Shown here one piece after another: positions 49,707 to 57,889 of a DNA stretch of 64,000 nt. A program made the translations under genes and the position numbers. Position 1 is the first letter of the stretch. Each line of letters opens with the position of its first letter. The stretch is from Proteles cristata cristata (lineage: Eukaryota; Chordata; Mammalia; Carnivora; Hyaenidae): contig JAESUZ010000480.1 of assembly GCA_017311185.1 (NCBI GenBank), positions 620,001 to 684,000 of the forward strand. Reading direction: 5' to 3'. Below the pieces are notes generated by a model that had not been told where the DNA came from, did no database searches, and saw only the letters and a program-made list of their open reading frames with translations.

Positions 49707-49928
49707 ATTTTTTTTAATGTTTTATTTATTTATGAGAGAGAGAAAGAGAGAGACAGAATGTGAGCAGGGGAGGGTCGGAGAGAGAGGGAGATACAGAATC
49801 TCAAACAGGCTCCAGGCTCTGAGCTGGCAGTCAGCACAGAGCCCGACAGGGGCTTGAACCCACCAACCGAGAGATCTTGATCTGAGCTGAAGTTGGACAC
49901 TTAACCGACTGCACCAGCCAAGTGCCCC
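49707..49928 (-). mobile_element. Carnivore SINE, minus strand
   Basis: T-rich start, AATGTTTTATTTATTTATGAGAG, CAGGCTCCAGGCTCTGAGCTGG, GGGGCTTGAACCCACCAACC, 'gagatcttgatctgagctgaag' and 'gcaccagccaagtgcccc'. Confidence 0.94.
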
Positions 49929-50252
49929 AGCAATTATAAATCTTTGACTGGTTGTAGGTCTTAGAGAGTGTTAATCTACCACTTACCATTTCCCAGTCCC
50001 CGGACGTGCTTTGTCTTGCTGTTCTTCTTTCAAGGGATGCTAGCACCTCCCCTGGTAGTACCAACTATCCAGTGATTCAACCAGAAGCAGAGCACTCACC
50101 TTAGACTTCTCCGTTGTGGCTCTGAATACCCATCAGGTAAACCAGAGGAGTCTGCAGATAGAGGAGTGGAAGTAGGAGTGGCCCCATTAACCATCGTTCT
50201 TAGTTGCCCTCTTGGGAAATCTGTGCTCTTCATTCTTGCAATTTTCAGCTTG
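49929..50252. other. Unassigned sequence before the solo LTR
   Basis: About 320 bp, less AT-rich than neighbours, with no gene. It and 50704-51407 may be one older sequence interrupted by the LTR, since the flanks join at the ACAG duplication. Origin unknown. Confidence 0.4.
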
Positions 50253-50703
50253 ACAGTGTGAGACCTAAACCTAACTGACTCCATGTTAGAAAAAGCCTCC
50301 ATCTTGATGGTGAACTAGGCCTGAACCCAGTCCCAGGAAAAACTGCAGGAAGTACTTAGGCAGCCTGCCCTCAGTTACTTCCTTAGCAACAGCAACAGCC
50401 AATCAGTTTAAAAGAGGCGCCTATGTCCCAAGACGTTCCTGTTGGCAGTTTGTGGTCAGACCAGATGGGCCGAGTTAATCGGGTACTGACAAGACAGCCT
50501 GTGCTAAAAATCAACCTATCAGGGACTGCCACGCTGGAGAGCCCCCGAATCCCACTGTAACCGCAATAAAAAGCCCTGCGACCTTGAGTTCGGGGCTCCA
50601 TACCATCACCGCTGAGCTGGGGTGCATTGGAGTCCCTGAGTGTTTGCATCGGAATCGGCTCCTCGGTGGTCTTTGGGGTCTCCCGATCTGGGCATAACAA
50701 CAG
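50253..50703 (+). mobile_element. Solo LTR, gammaretrovirus-like (class I), 4-bp target duplication
   Basis: A 443-bp element at 50257-50699 starts TGTGAGACC and ends CATAACA (TG...CA), flanked by perfect ACAG at 50253-50256 and 50700-50703. Promoter-like order is present: CCAAT in 'agccaatcag' (about 50398-50407), a TTTAAAAG TATA-like box just after, and the polyadenylation signal AATAAA at 50565-50570. A CT- and CG-rich U5-like end follows. A 4-bp duplication fits gammaretroviral integration. No gag, pol or env is next to it, so it is a solo LTR left by recombination. Confidence 0.85.
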
Positions 50704-51407
50704 GTCCAGAGGTTCCGTTCATAAAGCCGGAACACTTCCATCAGGGAATAGAGGACGAGTTCCATTAAACATTAAGCTTTATGTATGAGCAATCTGTTCA
50801 CACTCTGTTCCACTAGAATAACAGGCAAGGAAAGGAGTCATCTTGCCGGCAGGGATAATTGATCCTGGTTAATCAATCAGCATTAATTCTAAAGGAGTAG
50901 AGTTACCATTACAAACCTGGTAATGGTAAGAATATGTTTCTACTGAATGAAGAGACAGGTGTATCTGTCTTGGTACACCCTTACTCAGTTTTTATGATGA
51001 TTGTTGAAATGCAGGAACCAGAAAAAGGCACAATGAACAAGGGCTCAGAACCCTCGCAGACGAAAGTCTGGGTCACTTCACTAAATAAATCTCCAAGACC
51101 ATGAGATGAGCAGTGTCTGCTAAGGATAAAGGGAACCAAAGGTGATGAATGTGAGTTGTAATATCAAGTGAAGGAATGACAGTCTTGAAAGATCTATTCC
51201 CAGATGAAATGTATATACTAATTGAAAGTGGTGGATCTTAGTGGTGTGAGAGGTGGACCCTTTGGGCACTGCGCGCTCCCCAAACTCCCTTCAGAGCAGA
51301 AGTACTTCTATTCCTGACTGCAAGCAGAGTTGGCTCATGACATCTTACAGTTGGGTCCCTCTGTGGAAGTGGCTCATTGGAGACAAACTATATCCATTAA
51401 GTGGTTG
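50704..51407. other. Unassigned 700-bp stretch between two retroviral insertions
   Basis: Moderate GC, no gene, no open frame worth reporting. It is not LTR or SINE by eye. It could be part of an older repeat or ordinary unique DNA. Confidence 0.4.
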
Positions 51408-51411
51408 ATGT
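51408..51411 (+). repeat. Target-site duplication ATGT (left)
   Basis: The same four bases follow the 3' LTR at 53637-53640. Four-base duplications are the gammaretroviral norm. Confidence 0.9.
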
Positions 51412-51742
51412 TGAGAGGCCTAAATAAACTTAACCAGCTTTTCCGCTTCTGAGCAAATGCCTGTGCTGCGGGAAGCTAATACCTAACCAGCTCTTTCTGC
51501 TTCTGTAACAAAGCTTAAGGCCTGCTTCCCCGCCGCCCGCCGGATTGCCCAAGGGACTAGCCTCAGGGCGGCAGCCACTCCCAAAAGGCCAGCAGCCACC
51601 CCCCACCTTGCTGAGGGAAGGGCCTGGAGAGAGAGATGTTAACCTGTTAGTCGCCAAACAAGACTTTAAACTCGCTCTATGATAGACTGAATTCAAAGGT
51701 ATCCCAAATGTAATTAGATCCAGCCAAACCTGATGGCGGGAA

Positions 51743-51850
51743 CCAATCAGATACGGTATATGTTCACATTTGAATGTTAACCAATGGCAAACTTGTAACC
51801 ATGGAAATCTGTCCCTCCCCATGACTTGTTTACTTCTGTCTATAAAAAGG
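51743..51850 (+). promoter_or_regulatory. CCAAT and TATA core promoter in the 5' LTR
   Basis: CCAAT at 51743-51747 in 'aaccaatcag', a second CCAAT at 51781-51785, and TATAAAAAGG at 51841-51850. The spacing matches a retroviral U3 promoter. The same boxes are unchanged in the 3' LTR. Confidence 0.85.
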
Positions 51851-51923
51851 CTGCAGAGGCTTTGTTCAGGGCCTCTCAGCGTCACCGGCAAGGAGTGCGC
51901 GGAGGACCGGGTTTGAACCTGCA

Positions 51924-51929
51924 AATAAA
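51924..51929 (+). terminator. AATAAA polyadenylation signal in the 5' LTR
   Basis: AATAAA in 'gcaaataaacacc', about 75 bp after the TATA box. The same signal occurs in the 3' LTR, where it would act. Confidence 0.8.
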
Positions 51930-52005
51930 CACCTTGCCGCTTGGCTTTGACTCTGGTCTCTGGTGGTCTGTTTTTGGGGTTCTCTCGAATTCTGGGCGTT
52001 TCATA

Positions 52006-52023
52006 TGGGGGCTCATCCGGGAT
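52006..52023 (+). promoter_or_regulatory. tRNA-Pro-type primer-binding site
   Basis: TGGGGGCTCATCCGGGAT lies two bases after the 5' LTR. It matches the known proline-tRNA primer-binding sequence of gammaretroviruses at 17 of 18 positions, with A for G in the tenth. Confidence 0.92.
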
Positions 52024-52080
52024 ATTTCCCCTCCAGACCCACCAGACCCCAAGTCAACGGGTTGTTCCTAAGACCTATCG

Positions 52081-52086
52081 GTAAGT
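52081..52086 (+). promoter_or_regulatory. Candidate major splice donor
   Basis: GTAAGT in 'tatcggtaagtgagcc' is a consensus 5' splice site, placed about 60 bp after the primer site as expected for a retroviral leader. It is position- and motif-based only. Confidence 0.6.
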
Positions 52087-52249
52087 GAGCCGGCTCTGTC
52101 TGTCTGTTTGTCTCAGCATCAGTTTCTGTCTTATCTGTTTGTTTCGGTTTCTGCCGCGCGGAATCTGCATCGGGGACTGTACTGGCTCTGGCGGACGCGC
52201 TATAGAGCAGTCGGTAGGGACCGAGGAGACGTCCTACGGTGCCCATCTG

Positions 52250-52455
52250 GTGAGCCGGTTCGAGGCCGGCGGGCGAGCCGGTTCGAGGCCGGCGGGTGAG
52301 CCGGTTCGAGGCCGGCGGGCGCACCGGTTCGAGGCCGGCGCCTTCTGGGGGGCGCACCGGTTCGAGGCCGGCGCCTTCTTCTGGGGGGCGAACCGGTTCG
52401 AGGCCGGCGCCTTCTTCTGGGGGGCGCACCGGTTCGAGGCCGGCGCCTTCTTCTG
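52250..52455 (+). repeat. Leader tandem array 1: seven copies of a CpG-rich core
   Basis: The 17-bp core CCGGTTCGAGGCCGGCG starts at 52255, 52278, 52301, 52324, 52357, 52393 and 52429. The first three steps are 23 bp, then one of 33 and two of 36 as a CCTTCTTCTGGGGGGCG linker is added. Core copies are identical or nearly so. The section is far richer in CpG than anything else in the window. Confidence 0.95.
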
Positions 52456-52473
52456 TTGGCTAGCCTTCTGTGT

Positions 52474-52645
52474 TTGTGCGCAGCGAACTCTGTTATCGGT
52501 CTCTGTGTCTCTGTGTTTGTGCGCAGCGAACTCTACTATCGGTCTCTCTGTGTCTGTGTCTGTGCGCAGCGAACTCTGTTATCGGTCTCTCTGTGTCTGT
52601 GTCTGTGCACAGCGGACTCTGTTATCAGTCTCTCTCTGTGTATGT
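52474..52645 (+). repeat. Leader tandem array 2: four copies of a 43-bp unit
   Basis: CAGCG recurs at 52481, 52524, 52567 and 52610, exactly 43 bp apart. The unit reads 'cagcgaactctgttatcgg' then 'tctctctgtgtctgtgtctgtgcg'-type CT/GT text. The last copy is the most diverged ('cagcggactctgttatcag'). Confidence 0.95.
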
Positions 52646-52706
52646 CTATGTCGAATTGTCAATTTTCTCTGTTGGTGTTTATTACCTTGTGACTGAGACT
52701 GACGTT

Positions 52707-52922
52707 ATGAGACAGACTTCATCCAAACCCCTAGACTTAATGTTAGCCCATAACCTCTCAGTGACTGTTAGGGAGGGTCCATTTTAAACTTACTGCTGCA
52801 CAGAATGGCCCACTTTCAATGTGAAATGGCCACCGGACATCATGGTTTGGGCTGATCTGGTTGATACTTCTGACCATAGGCCCCATTGTCTTCAACAAAC
52901 TGTTAAACTTTATCAGAGATAA
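52707..52922 (+). pseudogene. Broken start of gag (matrix region)
   Basis: The frame opens at ATG 52707 and has 26 codons before a TAA at 52785-52787, then stays in the same frame to a second stop at 52920-52922. Its beginning, MRQTSSKPLD, and the later short block EWPTFNV (from 52803) are what one sees in the matrix domain of gammaretroviral Gag. Matrix normally directs Gag to membranes through an N-terminal glycine that receives a fatty acid; here the second residue is arginine, so that site is missing. A normal matrix is over 100 residues and Gag about 500. The remnant is not functional. The assignment rests on a short similarity plus position behind a primer site and splice donor. No continuation into capsid was found. 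Confidence 0.75.
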
Positions 52923-53031
52923 GCTCAATACAATCCAGGTAATGGTACTAAGGTCACAGTACCAACCCGTAGATACTGGAGACTTATCATCTCTTTAGTC
53001 AATGGGACCCAAGATTGGCTCCCCAAGTACC
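52923..53031 (+). other. Unassigned stub between gag and the polypurine tract
   Basis: About 110 bp where roughly 6 kb of a complete provirus should be. It may contain the deletion junction. It could be the last part of env or a non-coding tail; I cannot tell. Confidence 0.5.
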
Positions 53032-53047
53032 AAAGAAAAGGGGGGAA
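53032..53047 (+). promoter_or_regulatory. Polypurine tract
   Basis: AAAGAAAAGGGGGGAA immediately precedes the 3' LTR, the site where plus-strand DNA synthesis starts in retroviruses. Confidence 0.9.
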
Positions 53048-53636
53048 TGAGAGGCCTAAATAAACTTAACCAGCTTTTCCGCTTCTGAGCAAATGCCTGC
53101 GCTGCGGGAAGCTAATACCTAACCAGCTCTTTCTGCTTCTGTAACAATGCTTAAGGCTCGCTTCCCCGCCGCCGGATTGCCCAAGGGACTAGCCTCAGGG
53201 CGGCAGCCACTCCCAAAAGGCCAGCAGCCACCCCCCACCTTGCTGAGGGAAGGGCCTGGAGAGAGAGATGTTAACCTGTTAGTCGCCAAACAAGACTTTA
53301 AACTCGCTCTATGATAGACTGAATTCAAAGGTATCCCAAATGTAATTAGATCCAGCCAAACCTGATGGCGGGAACCAATCAGATACGGTATATGTTCACA
53401 TTTGAATGTTAACCAATGGCAAACTTGTAACCATGGAAATCTGTCCCTCCCCATGACTTGTTTACTTCTGTCTATAAAAAGGCTGCAGAGGCTTTGTTCA
53501 GGGCCTCTCAGCGTCACCGGCAACGAATGCGCGGAGGACCGGGTTCGAACCTGCAAATAAACAACCTTGCCGCTTGGCTTTGACTCTGGTCTCTGGTGGT
53601 CTGTTTTTGGGGTTCTCTCGAATTCTGGGCGTTTCA
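53048..53636 (+). promoter_or_regulatory. 3' LTR of the provirus (589 bp)
   Basis: Same ends as the 5' LTR (TGAGAGGCC to GGCGTTTCA). Against the 5' copy I count 7 substitutions and 2 indels: a 4-bp loss in the GCC repeat near 53172 and a 1-bp gain near 53562. CCAAT boxes, TATA and AATAAA are retained. Confidence 0.92.
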
Positions 53637-53640
53637 ATGT
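53637..53640 (+). repeat. Target-site duplication ATGT (right)
   Basis: Matches 51408-51411. Confidence 0.9.
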
Positions 53641-54427
53641 CATGGCATGAGTAGCTGACTTTCTCACCTTAATTCAAAACAGTGCCAGAGCTCCCTGAGA
53701 GAGCATCTAAGAAACTATATCCAACTCACATTCTCATTCTATCCAGAACTAATTTCTTGCCAGAGTATTGAATAGTTGCCAAAGCATTCCTTAAACAACT
53801 ATCTGTATACAAGTACCAAAGTCTCCGAATATATTTTAGGTAGACATATAAGGAGTGCATATATGAAAATAATATCCTGCAACAACTTGGACTTTACTGA
53901 ATTACCCATTTAAGAAGAAAACTGCTCATTGTTAGCATTATCTATCTTTATAACCTCTGGATTGAAACTTGTATTAGTCAGAGTATACTCTAAGATACTA
54001 TAACAAAGAATCTATGAAAGGTAGTGAATATAAAAATTACATAATTTTATTTTTCTGTCTTTTAATCAAGAGGTTGGCTATCAAGGTTCAGTAGAACAGC
54101 ATACTTGATGAAAACATCCAGTGACCAAGACTCTTATTCCTTGCATACTGCTTCATTAATCTATGGTTTTCAACTTTTGTTCTGGGATGGATTTTATGGC
54201 TACTGCCACAACGACGTTTTTAAGGACAATGAAAAGTTGTCCTTAAAAGAAAAAGGAAAGGCATAGTCTTTCTCTTTAAGGGCATGATTCTTAGGTTGCA
54301 CATGATATGTCCTCCTACTCGCATTGGCTGGCACCTAGTCAAATGATCTTATTAAACTGCAAGGAAATCTGGAGCATGTAGGCTTTAGCTACATTTTTGC
54401 TGACACTAGGCAAAATTTCTTATTGTT
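53641..54427. other. Gene-free unassigned sequence
   Basis: No gene. A stretch near 53970-54070 ('ttgtattagtcagagtatac', 'actataacaaagaatc') may be a worn LTR-type relic but is too weak to call. Confidence 0.4.
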
Positions 54428-54556
54428 GTTATTTTAAGCAGGCTTCACACCAAGGGCAGAGCCCACTGGGACATTTGAACTCATAACCATGAGTCAAGAC
54501 CTGAGCTGAGTTCAAGAGTTGGTTGCTTAACTGACTGAGCCACCCAGATGCCCCTA
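54428..54556 (-). mobile_element. Short-subtype carnivore SINE, minus strand
   Basis: 'taagcaggcttcacaccaag', 'catttgaactcataaccatg', 'caagacctgagctgag' and 'ctgactgagccacccagatg' give the short subtype inverted. No CT body. Confidence 0.88.
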
Positions 54557-55200
54557 AAATTTCTATTATTACAGAAAAAATAATAAATCAATATAGCGAA
54601 CAACTGACAGTCCTGTCCTAGATCTTGTATTTGCAACTGCTGCTTGATTTTCCTTATCCAAGTATCTTCATGTTTATGACATTTGTCCTAAATATATGCA
54701 ATTTAAGATTTGTACCACACCACACTTTAACTGTTTTGGAGGGTGAATGCTCATATAAGTAATGTCCCGATCCCCTTATTTAAGGGGATTATAAAGTTTA
54801 TTTCCGATATCTTGTTTAGCTTATGAATTACACTGGATGGTATGAATATACTATCCAAAATTATAAAAGCTTATTCCATTTTTTACCTGATTCTATAACA
54901 AATAAAAATAAAGTTAATTTCATCCATGTAGACTTGTACTCACTGTGTCTGTATTTTAGAGTTTTACAGTTGTAGTGAGGTTAGATAACTAACAATAATG
55001 TCCTTATCAATGACTGCCTTATTATAAGGAAACGAACTAAATCTTCAAATGATAGAATCTCTTTCAAACTTCTATTTCAGTTTTCAAGGTGGAAAATACA
55101 GCTCATCCTTCATCACTAGCACTCATATTTAGTTAATTGGGGCATACTCATTTTGTTAAGGATAAATAAGACAACTTTCTTGATTTTCCCCAAATATTTA
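54557..55200. other. Unassigned AT-rich sequence
   Basis: No gene or repeat recognised. 'ccccttatttaaggggatt' at about 54772-54790 is a small palindrome. Confidence 0.4.
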
Positions 55201-55202
55201 AA

Positions 55203-55440
55203 AATATGATAGAGCTATGGGGCGCCTAGGTGGCTAAGTCAGTTAGGTGGCTGCCTTCGCCTCAAATCATGATCTCATGGTTCATAGGTTCGGGCCCTGC
55301 TCTGTCCTGACAACTCAGAACCTGGAGCCTGCTTCGGATTCTGAGTCTCTTTCTCTCTGCCCCTCCTTCACTCATGCTCTATATCTCTCTGTCCCTCAAA
55401 AATACATAAACATTAAAACAAAAAAAAAAATATGGTAGAG
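55203..55440 (+). mobile_element. Carnivore SINE with target duplication
   Basis: The element (about 55217-55428) lies between aatatgatagag (left) and aatatggtagag (right), one mismatch. GGGGCGCCTAGGTGGCTAAGTC head, CT-rich body and AAAAATACATAAACATT tail are present. Confidence 0.94.
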
Positions 55441-55538
55441 TTCATTGTGTTTAGTGAGAAAAGACATTTGAATATAGAGGATCTCTGAAATAGATTTCTG
55501 GTCACATCAATCAAATTAATAACTAATGACACCAAAAT

Positions 55539-55575
55539 TATATATATATATACATACACACACACACATATATAT
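55539..55575. repeat. (TA)n(CA)n(TA)n microsatellite
   Basis: TATATATATATA, then CATACACACACACACA, then TATATAT. Short and symmetrical. Confidence 0.92.
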
Positions 55576-56504
55576 TAGTCATTGTTTTCATTTATTTGTA
55601 GAGTCTTCCAAAGTTCATTTAATATAATAATTGAATTATATCCTAAAATGTATTTTTAAAGGAAATTAAATGTTCTAAAGAGGTTTTATAAATACTATGT
55701 CTAAATACATTCATTGTAGTATGGACTAGAAATGCTCCTGGAAGCTGGGAATACATACATTCAGAAAACAGGAAAATATCCTTGGTTTCACTGAGCTTAC
55801 ATTCTAGTGAAGTTAGATAATAAATTATAAACAAATTAAGAAATACAGTTTTTCTATTATTTGAAATTGCTATGGAAAAAATAGGTACGGGTAATTGAGA
55901 ACATGGTTAATACATTCTCTCTGAGGGTATATTTAAAAAGGGAATTGCATAGGCAAAAAAATACATATATATATCATCATGTATAATTACATGCCTTAAC
56001 TATCTAACTGACCTATAACATAGAGTGCTTTACTTTTCTGCCTATATATTTAAAAATTGGTGCATATTGTATTTGACTCTATGAAGGCTTAGGGTCAAAA
56101 TCAGACCCCCTCTTAAAAAAATTTTACTGCTAAAATTACTTTCTTATCCAATTGAGCTTAGTTTAAACAAACAAGTTTGGAGTTTTTGAGAGATTAATGC
56201 CATTATTATCAATAAAGAAGATATCTGAATCTGCTTTCTCTTCAAAGTTGTTATAATTTTTCTGGATTTGGATTACTTTGGTTTATGAATTAATGTGTGT
56301 TTTAATATAATTTCATATTAAAATGGATAGCTCTGGTTTACAACAAAATTGGAATTGGGATTTTTCCCAGAAAATTATTTCATACCTAGAACTATGGTAT
56401 AGGTTTCATTATAATTTCATGTTGACCACATGTCTTTTTTTTCTTCCTCAAAAGCATCTTGATTCTAAATATCAGCCTTCAAGTTAAAAAAAAATGATCA
56501 TAAT

Positions 56505-56548
56505 CGTGTGTGTGTGTGTGTATGTGTGTGTAAGAGAGAGTGAGACAG
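56505..56548. repeat. (TG)n microsatellite with GA tail
   Basis: TGTGTG run with one TA interruption, followed by AAGAGAGAGTGAGACAG. Confidence 0.9.
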
Positions 56549-56606
56549 AAATAAGAAACCTGTAAGAACAAATAGAAATCTAAAAAAAAAAAAAGAGTAT
56601 GTGAGG

Positions 56607-56740
56607 TTACTGGTTTAATTAAGCTTATAATGGTAATTAATCATTTTGCAACATACACATGCCAAATAGTCATGTTATACACCTAAAACCAATACAATAT
56701 TATATGTCAATTATATGTCAATAAAACCGGAAAAAATTTA
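56607..56740 (+). mobile_element. LINE-1 3'-terminal fragment
   Basis: 'aattaatcattttgcaacat', 'catgttatacacctaaaacc', 'aatacaatattatatgtcaa' and 'ttatatgtcaataaaacc' are the last L1 3' UTR blocks before the tail. Confidence 0.8.
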
Positions 56741-56785
56741 GTACCAAACATATTGTTTGCATGTCAGCTTCACGGGCACAATTAA

Positions 56786-57030
56786 TATCTTAAATTTTAT
56801 GGGTGCCTGGGTGGCTCAGTTGATTAAGTGTCTGACTTTGGCTCAGGTCATGATCTCAAGGCTTGAGTTTGAACCCCGCGTCAGGCTCTGTGTTGACAGC
56901 TCAGAGCCTGGAGCCTGCTTCAGATTCTATCTCCCTCTCTCTGCCCCTTCCCAGCTCACACCCTATCTCTCTGTCTCTCTCTCTCAAAAGTGAAGAAACA
57001 TTAAAAAAATTTTTTAATGTATCTGAAATT
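56786..57030 (+). mobile_element. Carnivore SINE with target duplication
   Basis: The element (about 56797-57019) sits between tatcttaaatt (56786-56796) and tatctgaaatt (57020-57030), one mismatch. GGGTGCCTGGGTGGCTCAGTTG head, CT body and 'gtgaagaaacattaaa' tail. Confidence 0.94.
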
Positions 57031-57156
57031 GAAAAAAACATATCCAAGTTATAATTGTAATTTTAAAAAAAGACAATTCAACACAGACTGAATTTAACCA
57101 AAATCTACTTCTTAAATTACTTGTATACATTTTTGCAGAAAGAAAAGTAATGAATT

Positions 57157-57761
57157 TATTATGATGTGGAAATGTTGGGTTTCAGAGCTAACAGCCCAGA
57201 AAGAATCCTTAGGAAGCCTTGGGTGCAAAAAGGTGGTTTTATTAGGCACCTGGACAAGATTCATGGGCAAATCATCATTCATGGGCATGATGATCCCCTG
57301 GCATCCTGAGGAGTGGCTGATTATGTATTTTCAAGTTGGGAGGGGTTAGGGACAGCACAAGCCTCCAGGTTATTTTCGAAAGAAGGTTTCCAGGCCCTTG
57401 CGGGGGTGGGGTGGGGGGAGGTGTTAGCTATTGTTAAGAAAAGGTCGTTTATTGCTATTTAATAAACCCTCAGTCTTTAGACTCTTCAGTGGGCTATATG
57501 CCTGGAGGATGATTGCCAACATGTATGGGGGGCGGGGGTGGTTAGAGATAAAGGAAGTTTCCAAAGGAATTTTTATATGTTTAAAGTAGACTCTGAGAGA
57601 TCAGGCTAAGATTGCCTTTTGCCCTCAACAAAGTGTCAACATACAGGCCACTGAGTTCCCAAAGGAGGGTCTCTTTGCTGGCGTTAAGAACTTGTCAATG
57701 GGCCATATGTAGTGAGGACATTTAATTTTTTTCTTTCACTTTGGTTTCCCACATCATATTA
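57157..57761 (-). mobile_element. LTR with 8-bp inverted ends and 5-bp target duplication
   Basis: A 595-bp element at 57162-57756 with perfect terminal inverted repeats (TGATGTGG ... CCACATCA), flanked by TATTA at 57157-57161 and 57757-57761. On the minus strand an AATAAA signal lies at 57238-57243, near the LTR 3' end, so minus is the likely orientation. A second AATAAA occurs on the plus strand near 57460. A G-rich block (57399-57422) lies in the middle. Five-base duplications occur in ERVL/MaLR and some class I elements, so the class is open. No internal region. Confidence 0.75.
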
Positions 57762-57889
57762 GACTGAAAGATTATGTCAAAATTTGATGAAACTAAGCAG
57801 GGGAAGAAATGAAGGTCATCAAGAGTTGAAGTTTAACCATAAAATAAGAAAATCATAACATATTAATTCAAAGTTTCCTGTATGCCTGC

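Larger units (their letters stand above)
51412..52003 (+). promoter_or_regulatory. 5' LTR of the provirus (592 bp)
   Basis: Starts TGAGAGGCC, ends GGCGTTTCA (TG...CA). U3 contains an imperfect internal duplication ('aaccagctttt' at about 51432 and 'aaccagctctt' at about 51485), two CCAAT boxes (51743-51747 and 51781-51785) and a TATA box (TATAAAAAGG, 51841-51850). Transcription would start roughly 25-30 bp later. R/U5 holds AATAAA at 51924-51929. Compared with the 3' LTR it keeps 4 bp more of a GCC/CCGC repeat near 51533-51543. Confidence 0.92.
51408..53640 (+). mobile_element. Deleted gammaretrovirus-like provirus (ERV1 class)
   Basis: A 2.2-kb provirus bounded by perfect ATGT repeats (51408-51411, 53637-53640). 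Order: 5' LTR (51412-52003), 2-bp spacer, tRNA-Pro-type primer site (52006-52023), splice donor (52081), two leader tandem arrays (52250-52455 and 52474-52645), a broken start of gag (52707-52922), about 110 bp of unassigned sequence, polypurine tract (53032-53047), 3' LTR (53048-53636). A full gammaretrovirus is about 8-9 kb, so most of gag and all recognisable pol and env are absent. It cannot encode proteins on its own. The two LTRs differ by about 7 substitutions and 2 indels. The 4-bp duplication and proline-type primer site support the class I assignment. Whether this form was copied as such, using proteins from elsewhere, or lost its interior after integration cannot be told from one copy. 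Confidence 0.92.
55441..56606. other. Gene-free AT-rich unassigned sequence
   Basis: Contains a TA/CA microsatellite at 55539-55575 and a TG tract at 56505-56535. No gene or named interspersed repeat. Confidence 0.45.

Noticed and set aside
51430..51924. 164-codon minus frame, with a similar 182-codon frame at 53119-53667
   Set aside because: Both are antisense to the two LTRs; they are alike only because the LTRs are alike.
52250..52645. CRISPR-like array
   Set aside because: Regular repeats, but units are adjacent and have no variable spacers; the DNA is mammalian and inside a provirus.
52085..52696. 203-codon plus frame and the 138-codon minus frame at 52013-52429
   Set aside because: Both cross the retroviral leader arrays, whose units lack stops in those frames. 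Repeated RFEAG and QRTLLSVS text reflects DNA repeats, not a known protein.
51408..53640. An active or infectious retrovirus
   Set aside because: No pol or env, and gag is only a stopped fragment; it cannot encode particles.
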